DNA from: Sandaracinus sp. | Lineage (GTDB): Bacteria > Myxococcota_A > Polyangia > Polyangiales > Houyiibacteriaceae | Direction: 5' to 3' | DNA length: 47,621 nt | NCBI GenBank assembly: GCA_002699025.1 | Contig: PABA01000169.1 | Coordinates: 1 to 47,621, forward strand | Program-made: the position numbers and the translations under genes | The notes under the pieces: generated by a model | Told to the model about the DNA's origin: nothing | What the model saw: the letters and a program-made list of their open reading frames with translations, nothing else | The model's database searches: none | In this document: positions 8,010 to 15,217 of the stretch, one piece after another | Position numbering within the stretch: the stretch's first letter is position 1 | Layout of the letters: each line of letters begins with the position of its first letter

Positions 8010-8939
8010 GTGATCGTCATGGACGGAGAGGCGCGGCGCTGGGCGCTGCGGCTGGGCGCGGGGGCGAAGCTCCCGGACGCGCTCGAGGAGCTCGCGGCGG
8101 AGCGGGGCGTCGGGCAGGCGTACCTCGAGGGGGCAGCGAGCTTGAGCCGGGTCGAGCTGGTCGACGGAACGCGCTACGCGGCGGCCGAGGCGAGCCGGAT
8201 CGTGGGCGCCATCGAGGGGGGCGAGATCGTGCTGCACGTCACGCTCGCGGTGGACGGCGAGCTGGTCGCCGCGCGCCTCGACAGCGCCCGGGTCGAGAGC
8301 GCCGTGCTCTCGCTGGCCGTCTACGGGGTGGAGGCGAAGGTGGGGGCCTCGCGCGGGTCGACGCGGAAGGCGAAGGCGCCGGCTTCATCTCCGGTGGCGG
8401 CGAGCGACGCGGCCGAGGCCCCTGCCGCGAAGGGCAGCCCGGGCTGGGGCGACGTCGCGGCGGCGTCGGCGGCCGCGGAGGAGGGCGCCGAGAGCGGCGG
8501 CGCGAGCTGGGCGGACGTGGCGGTGGCGTCGGCGGAGGCGAAGAAGAGGGAGATCGTGGAGGACGCCGAGCTGACCTGGGCGCAGGTGGCGAAGGCGTCC
8601 TCGGCGGCCGAGGCCGCGGCGCCGAAGCCCGCGAAGAAGCGGCGGCGGCGCAAGCCCGAGCCGAAGGTGCCGGTCCTCCCGAAGCAGCCGCTCCCGACCT
8701 CGCGGGATCGCGCGCCGAAGGTGGAGCCGGACGTCTTCCCCGAGAAGGGCGACTACGTGAGCCACAAGCAGTTCGGCCTGTGCAAGGTCGAGGTGGTGCA
8801 CGACGACGGTGGCCTGCTGATCAAGCTGCCGAACAGCCGGCGAAAGCGGATCAAGCTCGACCCGTTCGTCGTCGAGGGCCCGACGACCGACGGCAAGGGG
8901 CGGACGGTCTTCCATCTGAAGAAGCGCCCGAAGCGTTAG
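8010..8939 (+). CDS. PPC (DUF296) domain protein with W-repeats and CarD-like C-terminus
   Basis: 309 residues from a GTG at 8010 (an ATG three codons later is the alternative). Residues about 8-115 fit the PPC/DUF296 domain of AT-hook proteins and bacterial homologues: an LRLGAGAKL start, YLEGAASLSRVEL, IVGAIEGGEIVLHVTL and a closing AVLSLAVYG. The usual metal-site His residues are partly lost (VLHVTL keeps one). A linker holds three related segments, WGDVAAAS, WADVAVAS and WAQVAKAS, spaced roughly 30-37 residues apart and each followed by Ala/Glu-rich helix. A Lys/Arg-rich block (KKRRRRK) follows, then GDYVSHKQFGLCKVEVV with a basic end, which looks like the CarD/RID or KOW-type fold of CarD and TRCF. 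Together this suggests a nucleic-acid or RNA polymerase associated protein. The PPC call is good; the tail call is inference. Confidence 0.75.
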   Translation: MIVMDGEARRWALRLGAGAKLPDALEELAAERGVGQAYLEGAASLSRVELVDGTRYAAAEASRIVGAIEGGEIVLHVTLAVDGELVAARLDSARVESAVLSLAVYGVEAKVGASRGSTRKAKAPASSPVAASDAAEAPAAKGSPGWGDVAAASAAAEEGAESGGASWADVAVASAEAKKREIVEDAELTWAQVAKASSAAEAAAPKPAKKRRRRKPEPKVPVLPKQPLPTSRDRAPKVEPDVFPEKGDYVSHKQFGLCKVEVVHDDGGLLIKLPNSRRKRIKLDPFVVEGPTTDGKGRTVFHLKKRPKR

Positions 8940-9000
8940 GACTGCGAGCACTGCGCAGGAGCGCGTACGCACTCCCTAGCCGGGACCGAAGCGCTGGGCT

Positions 9001-10272
9001 TCAGCCGCTCTTCTCGAGGCGGACGCGCGGGTCGAGGGCGGCGACGGCGATGTCGGCGAGCAGGTTGCCCGTCTGCACGGTGACGGCGAAGACCACCACC
9101 ACGCCCATCACGGTCGGCGCGTCGAGGTTCACGATGGCGCGGATGGCGAGCGCCCCCATGCCGGGCCAGCCGAAGATGGTCTCCGTGATGATCGCGCCCG
9201 CGACCAGGAGCGTCATCGAGAGGCCGAGCATGGTCACGATGGGCAGGAGCGCGTTCCGCACGGCGTGCCCCACGACCCGGTGGCGTGGCAGGCCCTTGGC
9301 GGCCGCCGTGCGCACGAAGTCGCTCCGCAGCGTGTCGACGAGCTCGCTCCGCATGATGCGCGCGTAGGTGGCCGCGCCGATGATGGCGAGCGTGAAGGCC
9401 GGCAGGAGCGCGTGGTAGACGTGATCCCAGAAGCCCACGCCGTAGCCGCCGAGCGGGAACCAGCCGTAGAGGAAGGCGAAGGCGAAGAGGAAGAGCGGGC
9501 CCGTGACGAAGGTCGGCAGGCTGATGCCGAGGTAGGCGCTGCTCATCAGCCCGGTGTCGACCCAGGTGTTGCGGCGCACGGCGGCGAGGATGCCGACGCT
9601 CAGCCCGAAGAGGAGCTCGAAGAGGAGCGCGATGGCGCCGAGGAGCAGCGTCCGCGGCAGCCGGTGGCCGATCACGTCGGCGACGGGCTCGTTGTGGCCG
9701 AAGGACTCGCCGAGGTCGCCCTGGAGCAGGCCGCAGCGGTCGCCCCGGTCGAAGCGCCGCACGACGACGGCGCCGCCCCCGAGGTGCGCCGCGACCGGCT
9801 CGGCGACCTCGCTCGCCAGGTCGTCCACGTTGCCGCTCGCGCGGAAGGTCTGCGCCGCGCCGCCGGCGTCGGTCGCGACGAGGGCCAGCTCCCACGCCTC
9901 GCCGGCCTTGGTGAGCTCGGCCGTGATCTCGCCGTGGGAGGAGGGGAGGGCGCTCTCCTCGCTCGTCCGATGGGGCCGCGCGACGTCCAGCCCGGCCCGC
10001 TCGAGCTGGGCCGAGAGGTCGTCTTCCACGATGGCCGGGCGCCGACCCCGGACGCAGCCGCCGACGCCGAGGTAGCCGAGGAGCTGCTGCCCGAGCGGCC
10101 GGTCGAGGCCGTACTTGCGCTGGAAGTCGGCCAGCTGCTCCGGGCCGGCGTTCGGCCCGAGGGTGGCGGCGGCCGGGTCGCCGATGGCGTGCACGAGCGT
10201 GAAGACGAGCAGCACGACCAGGAAGACGATGGTGATGGCGCCGAGCACCCGGCGGACGATGAAGGCGAGCAT
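9001..10272 (-). CDS. Oligopeptide/dipeptide-type ABC permease (DppB/OppB family) with extra domain
   Basis: 423 residues from the ATG at 10272, which overlaps the stop of the binding-protein gene (ATGA). The start MLAFIVRRVLGAITIVF and first membrane segment, the GLDRPLGQQLLGYL stretch, and the EAA-type loop (RTAAAKGLPRHRVVGHAVRNALLPIV) are those of DppB/OppB permeases. Ordinary members are about 310-340 residues. Here about 108 extra residues (about 72-181) sit in the periplasmic loop after the first helix, before the conserved GDLGESF segment. The insert starts and ends near a Cys (73 and 180) and reads like a small alpha/beta domain (EAWELALVATDAGG, then DDLASEVAEPVAAHL). The remaining part has the usual five more helices. 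It is the last gene of a three-gene operon without ATPases. Confidence 0.9.
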   Translation of the reverse strand: MLAFIVRRVLGAITIVFLVVLLVFTLVHAIGDPAAATLGPNAGPEQLADFQRKYGLDRPLGQQLLGYLGVGGCVRGRRPAIVEDDLSAQLERAGLDVARPHRTSEESALPSSHGEITAELTKAGEAWELALVATDAGGAAQTFRASGNVDDLASEVAEPVAAHLGGGAVVVRRFDRGDRCGLLQGDLGESFGHNEPVADVIGHRLPRTLLLGAIALLFELLFGLSVGILAAVRRNTWVDTGLMSSAYLGISLPTFVTGPLFLFAFAFLYGWFPLGGYGVGFWDHVYHALLPAFTLAIIGAATYARIMRSELVDTLRSDFVRTAAAKGLPRHRVVGHAVRNALLPIVTMLGLSMTLLVAGAIITETIFGWPGMGALAIRAIVNLDAPTVMGVVVVFAVTVQTGNLLADIAVAALDPRVRLEKSG

Positions 10273-12047
10273 CAGAGCGCTCCCATGGCCGGGAAGAGGA
10301 CGGCCGGCGCGCTCGCGCCGCGGCCGGTGAGGCGGCGGGTCAAGCGCTCGCGGGGCAGGTCGAGCCAGACGTTCCGGTAGTCCTCGAACCAGACCGGATG
10401 CGGCTCGTAGCCCTTCACGTAGGGCTGCCAGAGCTCCATCGAGAGCGGGTTGTAGGTGAAGGCCCAGGGCGCGTCGCGGCTGATGATGGCGTTGGCCTGC
10501 CGGTAGAGGCCGAGCCGCCGCTCGCGATCGGTCTCCGAGCGCGCCTGGTCGAGGATTCCGTCGAGCTCGTCGTTCCGGTAGAAGGCCCGGTTCTCCGAGT
10601 TCTCCGGGTGGATCGAGCGCGAGTGGAAGAGGATGTCGAGGAAGTTCGACGGGTCCGGGAAGTCCATGTTCCAGCCCGTGAAGAACGCCGGCGCCGTGTT
10701 CGGCTTCCCGCTCTCCGTGAGGTAGACGGCGAACGAGACGAAGCGGAGGCGCACCTCGATGCCGATCTGGGCGAGGTCGTGCTGGAGGAGCTCGCCGTAG
10801 GTGCGCGCGGTGTCGTCCTGGCCCGTGATCCAGACGGTGATCGGCTCGGGGAGGCCATCGGGATGGCCGGCGAGGCGCATCTCCTCGCGGGCGACGTCGA
10901 GGTCGAGCCGGTGGGCTTCGGGGAGGTCCGGGTCGTGGCCGGGGATGGCCGGGGGCAGGATCTGGCCCGCGGGGAGGAGACGGCCGGCGCGCGCCCGGTT
11001 CCAGCCCTCGCGGTCGATGGCGAAGGCGATGGCGCGGCGCACGTGGACGTCGTCGAAGGGCTCCATCTCGCAGTTGAGCCCGATGCCGAAGGTGGAGACG
11101 CGCGGGAACTCGTCGCGGTAGTCCGCCCACTGCTCGGCGTCGCGGAAGAAGCGGTAGTCGGACGGCGACTGGCGGTGGATGGCGTCCAGGTCGCCGTTCC
11201 GGAAGAGCAGCGCGGCGAGCTCCCGGTTCAGGTTCTCCTGGAAGACCATCTCGTCCGGGTTCGGCTGCGGGTCCCAGTACCGCGTGTGGCGGCGGAAGCG
11301 GAGCTCCACGTCCCGCTCCCAGCTCTCGAAGACGAAGGGACCCGTGCCGACCGGGTGGAACTTCACCTCCTCGCCCCAGTGCGCGTAGTTCTCCCGCGGC
11401 ACCGGGTAGGCGAAGGTCATGGCCATCGCGTTGAGGAAGGTCTGGTCGGCCTCGGTGAGCTGGAACTCGATCGTGTAGCGATCGATCACCCGGATGCCCG
11501 CGACGTGGTCCGCCGCGCCCTCGTGGTACTCGCCGGCGCCCTCGATGGCCGAGTAGAAGGGGTAGCCCGGCGAGCCGACCTCGTTGCTGAGGAGGCGCTC
11601 CATGGACCAGCGCACGTCGTCGGCCGTGAGCTCGCGGCCCTCCGGGTGGCCGGGCATGGGGTGGAACTGCACGCCGCGGCGCAGGCGGAAGCGGAAGCGC
11701 TTGCCTCCGTCGGAGACCTCGGGCATCGCCTCGGCGAGGCTCGGCACGAGGTTCGACTCCATGTCGTAGTCGAGGAGCCCGTCGAACATCAGCCGGACGG
11801 CCATGCCCGAGAGCTCGTCGTAGGCGATGTGCGGGTCGAGGGTGCGGACGTTCTCCTCGTGGTGGAAGACGAAGGTCCCGCCGCTCCGCGGCTCCGCATC
11901 GCCGGCGCCCCGCCAGCGCGGGCCCTCGGGCGGGGAGGGCCAGGTGGCCGCGAGGAGCGCCACCACCGCGCCCGCGAGGGCGAGCGGGACCAGGCAGCCG
12001 ATGGCGTCGGCGCGGCGTCGGGCCTTCAGCGGGTCGGGGGTCGTCAT
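10272..12047 (-). CDS. ABC transporter substrate-binding protein, family 5 (DppA/OppA)
   Basis: 591 residues. It binds the solute, typically di- or oligopeptides but in this family also nickel, sugars or opines, and delivers it to the permease pair encoded on either side. The N-terminus has Lys/Arg and a hydrophobic helix (about 16-36) with no lipobox Cys next to the mature part, so it is probably membrane-anchored by that helix. The family-5 pattern is clear: TFVFHHEENVRTLDPHIAYDE, LVPSLAEAMPEVSDGG, FRLRRGVQFH, LTADDVRWSMERLL, HPVGTGPFVFESW, and VRRAIAFAIDREGW. Length is slightly above the usual 530-560. The gene lies between the two permease genes, with a 4-base gap upstream and a 1-base overlap downstream. 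The ligand cannot be predicted. Confidence 0.93.
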   Translation of the reverse strand: MTTPDPLKARRRADAIGCLVPLALAGAVVALLAATWPSPPEGPRWRGAGDAEPRSGGTFVFHHEENVRTLDPHIAYDELSGMAVRLMFDGLLDYDMESNLVPSLAEAMPEVSDGGKRFRFRLRRGVQFHPMPGHPEGRELTADDVRWSMERLLSNEVGSPGYPFYSAIEGAGEYHEGAADHVAGIRVIDRYTIEFQLTEADQTFLNAMAMTFAYPVPRENYAHWGEEVKFHPVGTGPFVFESWERDVELRFRRHTRYWDPQPNPDEMVFQENLNRELAALLFRNGDLDAIHRQSPSDYRFFRDAEQWADYRDEFPRVSTFGIGLNCEMEPFDDVHVRRAIAFAIDREGWNRARAGRLLPAGQILPPAIPGHDPDLPEAHRLDLDVAREEMRLAGHPDGLPEPITVWITGQDDTARTYGELLQHDLAQIGIEVRLRFVSFAVYLTESGKPNTAPAFFTGWNMDFPDPSNFLDILFHSRSIHPENSENRAFYRNDELDGILDQARSETDRERRLGLYRQANAIISRDAPWAFTYNPLSMELWQPYVKGYEPHPVWFEDYRNVWLDLPRERLTRRLTGRGASAPAVLFPAMGAL

Positions 12048-12051
12048 GGCG

Positions 12052-12909
12052 TCAGTCCTTCGGGTCGAAGGCGTCGCGGAGCCCCTCGCCGAGCAGGTTG
12101 AAGCCGAAGACCGTCATCACGATGAGCATCGACGGGAAGAGCATGAGCCGCGGGAAGCTCATCATCTGCTGGCGACCTTCGTTGAGCATGGAGCCCCAGG
12201 TCGCGTCCGGCGGCTCCACGCCGAGGCCGAGGAAGGAGAGGGCGGACTCGAAGATGATCATCCGCGCCACGAGGGTCGTGCCGAGGACGATGATCGGCCC
12301 GAGGGCGTTCGGCAGGACGTGGCGCAAGAGGATGCGCAGGTGACCCATGTCGAGCGCGCGGGCCGCCTGGATGTACTCGAGCTCGCGGATCTGCATGACC
12401 TTCGAGCGGGTCACGCGCCCGAGGGTGGTCCAGGAGAGCACCGATAGGAGCAGGATCAGCGTCCAGAGCTGCGGCTCCTCGATCACGCGCCGGATGGTGA
12501 TCGCGATCAAGAGGAAGGGGAGGGAGAGCATCAGGTCGACCAGGCGCATCCAGCCGAAGTCGATCCAGCCGCCGAAGTAGCCGGCCGTCACCCCCGCGAG
12601 GGTGCCGATGAAGATGGCGAGGGCCGTCGCGAGGTAGGCCACCATCATGCTGACGCCGCCCCCGTAGAGGAGGCGGGAGAGCTCGTCGCGGCCCGTGGAG
12701 TCGGCGCCGAGAGGGTGGCCCTCGACTTGGCCGATGCCGACCGGGGCGCCGTCGTCCTGGAGGAGGACGTCGCGGAGCTGCTCGTTCGGGTCGTGGGGCG
12801 CGAGCAGGGGGCCGAAGACGGCCGTGAGGGTCACGAAGACGACGAGGATGCCCCCGACCAACGCACCCTTGTTCTTCCGGAAGCGCCGCCAGGCGCGCGG
12901 GTCCATCAT
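12052..12909 (-). CDS. Oligopeptide/dipeptide-type ABC permease (DppC/OppC family)
   Basis: 285 residues from an ATG at 12909, the first gene of the transporter operon. The N-terminal AWRRFRKNKGALVGGILV is the OppC N-terminal domain (PF12911) pattern, followed by APHDPNEQ and GADSTGRDELSRLLYG, the hallmark of DppC-type permeases. The EAA loop (EYIQAARALDMGHLRILLRHVLPNAL) contacts the ATPase. About six hydrophobic segments are present and the C-terminal GFNLLGEGLRDAFDPKD is typical. It pairs with the DppB-type subunit at the end of the operon. No ATP-binding subunit is encoded here, so the energy-supplying DppD/F proteins must come from elsewhere. The operon has no clear promoter that I could see upstream. 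Confidence 0.93.
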   Translation of the reverse strand: MMDPRAWRRFRKNKGALVGGILVVFVTLTAVFGPLLAPHDPNEQLRDVLLQDDGAPVGIGQVEGHPLGADSTGRDELSRLLYGGGVSMMVAYLATALAIFIGTLAGVTAGYFGGWIDFGWMRLVDLMLSLPFLLIAITIRRVIEEPQLWTLILLLSVLSWTTLGRVTRSKVMQIRELEYIQAARALDMGHLRILLRHVLPNALGPIIVLGTTLVARMIIFESALSFLGLGVEPPDATWGSMLNEGRQQMMSFPRLMLFPSMLIVMTVFGFNLLGEGLRDAFDPKD

Positions 12910-13031
12910 CGGCGCGGGCTCCGCGGGGGCGGCGGGTCGTGGCGGAGGGGGCTCAAAACCCTGTCCGGACTAGTCGAAGCGGGGCCCGAGCGTCAACGGG
13001 CGACCGCCCCGGCTCGCGGGGGATGGGCGGC

Positions 13032-13289
13032 TCACTGGCCGAAGGGCGTCGCGGCGCCGCGCCGGCAGACCAAGACGTTGTCCTGGGTCGCGCCGCTGCA
13101 GGTCCACCCCTCGGGGCAGTCCTCCGACGAGCCGCAGGAGACGGTGCAGACGGGCTCGGGGCCCGCCACGCCCGCCGCGCAGAGCCCCCGGGCGCAGTCG
13201 GAGTCGCCCGCGCAGGCCTCCCCGGTCTCCTTCTCGCCCCCGCCGCAGGCGAGGACGAGGCAGGCGAAGGCGAGGAGCACGCGGCGCAT
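13032..13289 (-). CDS. Small Cys-rich lipoprotein
   Basis: 85 residues from the ATG at 13289; the frame extends upstream but a lipoprotein signal (MRRVLLAFACLVLACGGG, lipobox VLAC) starts exactly here. The mature part has ten Cys in patterns such as GEACAGDSDCARGLCAAG and SCGSSEDCPEGWTCSG, like the small disulfide-rich modules common in myxobacterial surface lipoproteins. It is probably exported, lipid-anchored and folded by disulfides. No function can be assigned. It stands alone between the transporter operon and the regulator genes. Confidence 0.72.
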   Translation of the reverse strand: MRRVLLAFACLVLACGGGEKETGEACAGDSDCARGLCAAGVAGPEPVCTVSCGSSEDCPEGWTCSGATQDNVLVCRRGAATPFGQ

Positions 13290-13405
13290 GGGACGAGTCT
13301 GGCCCGCCGGGCCACCCGAGGCAACGGCGGGGCTCGTCGGGGAGCGCTTCGTCATCTGTCCCCGAGGGCGGACGCCACACTTGATACTCGGCCGATCGTC
13401 AGCTA

Positions 13406-13441
13406 GGGGGAGCGATCTCACCTCAGGCGATGAGATCCCCC
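13406..13441. promoter_or_regulatory. Imperfect long inverted repeat
   Basis: Perfect 7-base arms GATCTCA and TGAGATC around a 10-base loop, extended by GGGG and CCCC with a 3-base bulge on one side. It lies between the Cys-rich lipoprotein gene (reading away) and the MerR-like gene, about 160 bases before the latter. It could be a structured RNA element or an operator. Confidence 0.35.
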
Positions 13442-13519
13442 GAACCGGGGCCCGAGACCCGAACGGCGGCCTCGGGCTCATCGGGAAAAACCAAGTGATT
13501 CAAGCTGCTTGAGGGCTGC

Positions 13520-13536
13520 TGTCACACCCTGTGGCA
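13520..13536. promoter_or_regulatory. Candidate operator upstream of the MerR-like gene
   Basis: TGTCACA and TGTGGCA form an inverted repeat with a 3-base centre and one mismatch. It sits 17 bases before the candidate -35 at 13553, a place where a dimeric regulator could act. Autoregulation is only a guess. Confidence 0.3.
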
Positions 13537-13552
13537 ATCCTGCACATTTTTA

Positions 13553-13582
13553 TTGACCGTCTTCTTTTCAATGGAATACATT
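13553..13582 (+). promoter_or_regulatory. Candidate promoter of the MerR-like gene
   Basis: TTGACC (13553-13558), 18 bases, TACATT (13577-13582), in a strikingly A/T-rich stretch for this genome. The ATG at 13600 would lie about 11 bases from the expected transcription start, with no Shine-Dalgarno sequence. Confidence 0.45.
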
Positions 13583-13599
13583 CGCGCAAGTTCAACGAA

Positions 13600-14181
13600 A
13601 TGACCACACGGAAGCGAGCTCAGGGTACGAAGACCAGCCGGCGCACCGGGGCGGACCCGAGCGCCGAGGCGTGGTCGGAGGCCGAGCTCGACGCGATCGA
13701 GGCCGCCTTCCCCGAGGGGATGAGCGTCCAGCAGATCGTCGAGGCCTACACCGAGCGCGGGGAGCGCCTCACCGAGGCGACCTTCCGCAAGTACGTGCAG
13801 CTGGGCCTGCTCCCGAGAAGCCGCCGCGTCGGGCGAAAAGGAAAGCGGCGCGGTTCTCAGGGGCTCTACCCGGCGACGGCCGTGCGCCAGCTGGCGCACA
13901 TCCGCCGCCTCATGGCCCAGGGGTTCACCATCGAGGAAATCCAGAAGGAGTTCCTCTTCGTACGGGGCGACATCGAGGCTCTCGAGCGGCAGCTCGAGCG
14001 CGTCTACGTCGCCTTCGACGAGGCGCTGGAGGAGCGTCGGCGACAGGCCGGGTCGGGGGACCCGCAGGTCGTCGGAGCCCTGCAGCGTGCGCGGGAGACG
14101 GGCGCCGATCTCCTGCGACAGCTGGAGGCCATCGAGCGTCGCCTCACGCTCCGAGCCCGCATGGCCCACGCTGCCCTTTGA
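13600..14181 (+). CDS. MerR-like transcriptional regulator
   Basis: 193 residues from the ATG at 13600; the in-frame ATG at 13531 would include the promoter. A basic N-terminus is followed by an acidic helix and a winged-helix MerR-type unit: [30 protein letters not shown], then a basic wing ([17 protein letters not shown]) and [22 protein letters not shown]. The last 75 residues form a long Glu/Arg/Leu-rich coiled coil, probably for dimerisation. No effector-binding domain or metal-binding Cys is visible. Nearly identical arrangements of a MerR-type gene with a sigma-region-4-like gene seem usual in myxobacteria, but I cannot verify this here. The start is probably leaderless. It is likely a DNA-binding regulator; its target is unknown. 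Confidence 0.8.
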   Translation: MTTRKRAQGTKTSRRTGADPSAEAWSEAELDAIEAAFPEGMSVQQIVEAYTERGERLTEATFRKYVQLGLLPRSRRVGRKGKRRGSQGLYPATAVRQLAHIRRLMAQGFTIEEIQKEFLFVRGDIEALERQLERVYVAFDEALEERRRQAGSGDPQVVGALQRARETGADLLRQLEAIERRLTLRARMAHAAL

Positions 14182-14211
14182 TGAGCGCAAATACTTAGAA
14201 ACACGAAGGAT

Positions 14212-14239
14212 TCCAATCGCAGAAGAAGGGCGATTCTGG
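14212..14239 (+). promoter_or_regulatory. Stem-loop just before the ribosome binding site
   Basis: AATCGC and GCGATT are perfect arms with a 9-base purine loop, extended by CCA/TGG across a 2-base bulge. The Shine-Dalgarno GGGAGGG begins at about 14238, partly inside the stem base, five bases before the ATG at 14249. The element could tune translation of the downstream gene. Confidence 0.3.
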
Positions 14240-14248
14240 GAGGGTGCG

Positions 14249-14764
14249 ATGACGGAGCAGGCGATCCGTGAAGTGAAGGAAGAGGCGACCTCGGGCGAGG
14301 GGGCGACCTCGTTGGCCGACGCGGCCAAGCCGCAGCGGCGGCGTGGGCGACGCAAGCGCAGGACGCGTGCGCGGGCCCGGACGATCTCGATCCGACGGCT
14401 GAGCAAGGCGGAGCTGAACCGGGGGCGGCTCCTCTACCCCGAGACCGACTACTGGCGACCGACGACGCGGGCGGAGTGCAAGGACATGGAGCGCCCCTGC
14501 CCGTACGTCAGCTGCAAGTACCACCTCTACATCGACGTCCACCCCGTGCGGGGGTCGATCAAGCTGAACTTCCCGGACCTCGAGGTCTGGGAGATGACCG
14601 AGACCTGCGCGCTCGACGTGGCCGACCGGGGCGGCATCACGCTCGAGGAGGTGGGCGAGATCATGAACCTGACGCGCGAGCGCGTGCGGCAGGTGGAGAC
14701 GGCCGGGCTCGCGAAGCTCGAGGCGCTCCAGGACATCGAGCGGCTCAAGGACTACATCCTCTGA
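14249..14764 (+). CDS. Sigma-70 region 4-like DNA-binding protein
   Basis: 171 residues from the ATG at 14249, preceded by GGGAGGG at good spacing. The N-terminus is acidic then very basic ([21 protein letters not shown]). The middle has [19 protein letters not shown] with conserved-looking Cys, HP and [17 protein letters not shown], so four Cys could bind a metal. The C-terminus [23 protein letters not shown] is a textbook sigma-70 region 4 helix-turn-helix, which contacts -35 DNA. No region 2 is present, so it cannot act as a normal sigma factor; it is more likely a promoter-binding accessory protein or anti-sigma-like partner. It is followed by a strong hairpin terminator. Confidence 0.8.
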   Translation: MTEQAIREVKEEATSGEGATSLADAAKPQRRRGRRKRRTRARARTISIRRLSKAELNRGRLLYPETDYWRPTTRAECKDMERPCPYVSCKYHLYIDVHPVRGSIKLNFPDLEVWEMTETCALDVADRGGITLEEVGEIMNLTRERVRQVETAGLAKLEALQDIERLKDYIL

Positions 14765-14798
14765 GCTCGGAGATCGCGGCCACGACGCCGCGATCGAT

Positions 14799-14840
14799 AC
14801 GAAGGCGCGCAGCCCGGGGCGACGGGCTGCGCGCCTTCGT
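14799..14840 (+). terminator. Strong hairpin terminator
   Basis: An 18-base-pair perfect stem (left arm 14799-14816, right arm 14823-14840) closes a 6-base loop, 35 bases after the stop of the sigma-region-4-like gene. There is no T-run after it, but the length and perfection make a transcription stop very likely. Confidence 0.75.
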
Positions 14841-15042
14841 GCGTCAAACGCCAAGTCGCGGTTTCCATTCAGGAAGTCGGCGTACATCCGCGAGCGCCCC
14901 CGACCCTTCGGCATCGCTGCGCGAGGCCTTCCCAGCGCATCGAGGGCGCTTGGAGATCGCCGAGCTCGTGTCGAGATCGTGACGGTCGCCGAAGTCTGGC
15001 CCCCGCCCTGCCGCGTGACGAGGGGCGCCGACCACTGCTTTT

Positions 15043-15084
15043 TTGACACTGAAGATTTGACACGGGACATTCCATCCGTAGTCT
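15043..15084 (+). promoter_or_regulatory. Candidate lexA promoter region
   Basis: Two copies of TTTGACAC lie 14 bases apart (hexamers TTGACA at 15043-15048 and 15057-15062) in an A/T-rich island. After the second, a 16-base spacer leads to TAGTCT, a weak -10. Perfect -35 hexamers are rare in this genome, so a promoter for lexA is likely somewhere here, but the exact start is unclear. Confidence 0.4.
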
Positions 15085-15111
15085 CGAATCGCACCTGCAC
15101 ACACCTTCAGA

Positions 15112-15128
15112 CTGAGGTTGTGTTCAGG
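15112..15128 (+). promoter_or_regulatory. SOS box (LexA operator), Myxococcus-like
   Basis: CTGAGGTTGTGTTCAGG has the CTGA...TTCAG dyad and matches about 14 of 17 positions of the motif CTRHAMRYBYGTTCAGS that I recall for Myxococcus LexA. It lies 90 bases upstream of the lexA start and downstream of the TTGACA elements, where bound LexA would block transcription. Autorepression is expected for lexA. Confidence 0.55.
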
Positions 15129-15217
15129 CGTGATCCTTCCCGTCACGTCGGCGAGCACGCCGCATCGCTCGCCGCCCCGCTCGACGCCAGCAGACCGACC
15201 ACCGAGAGGCCCCCCGG

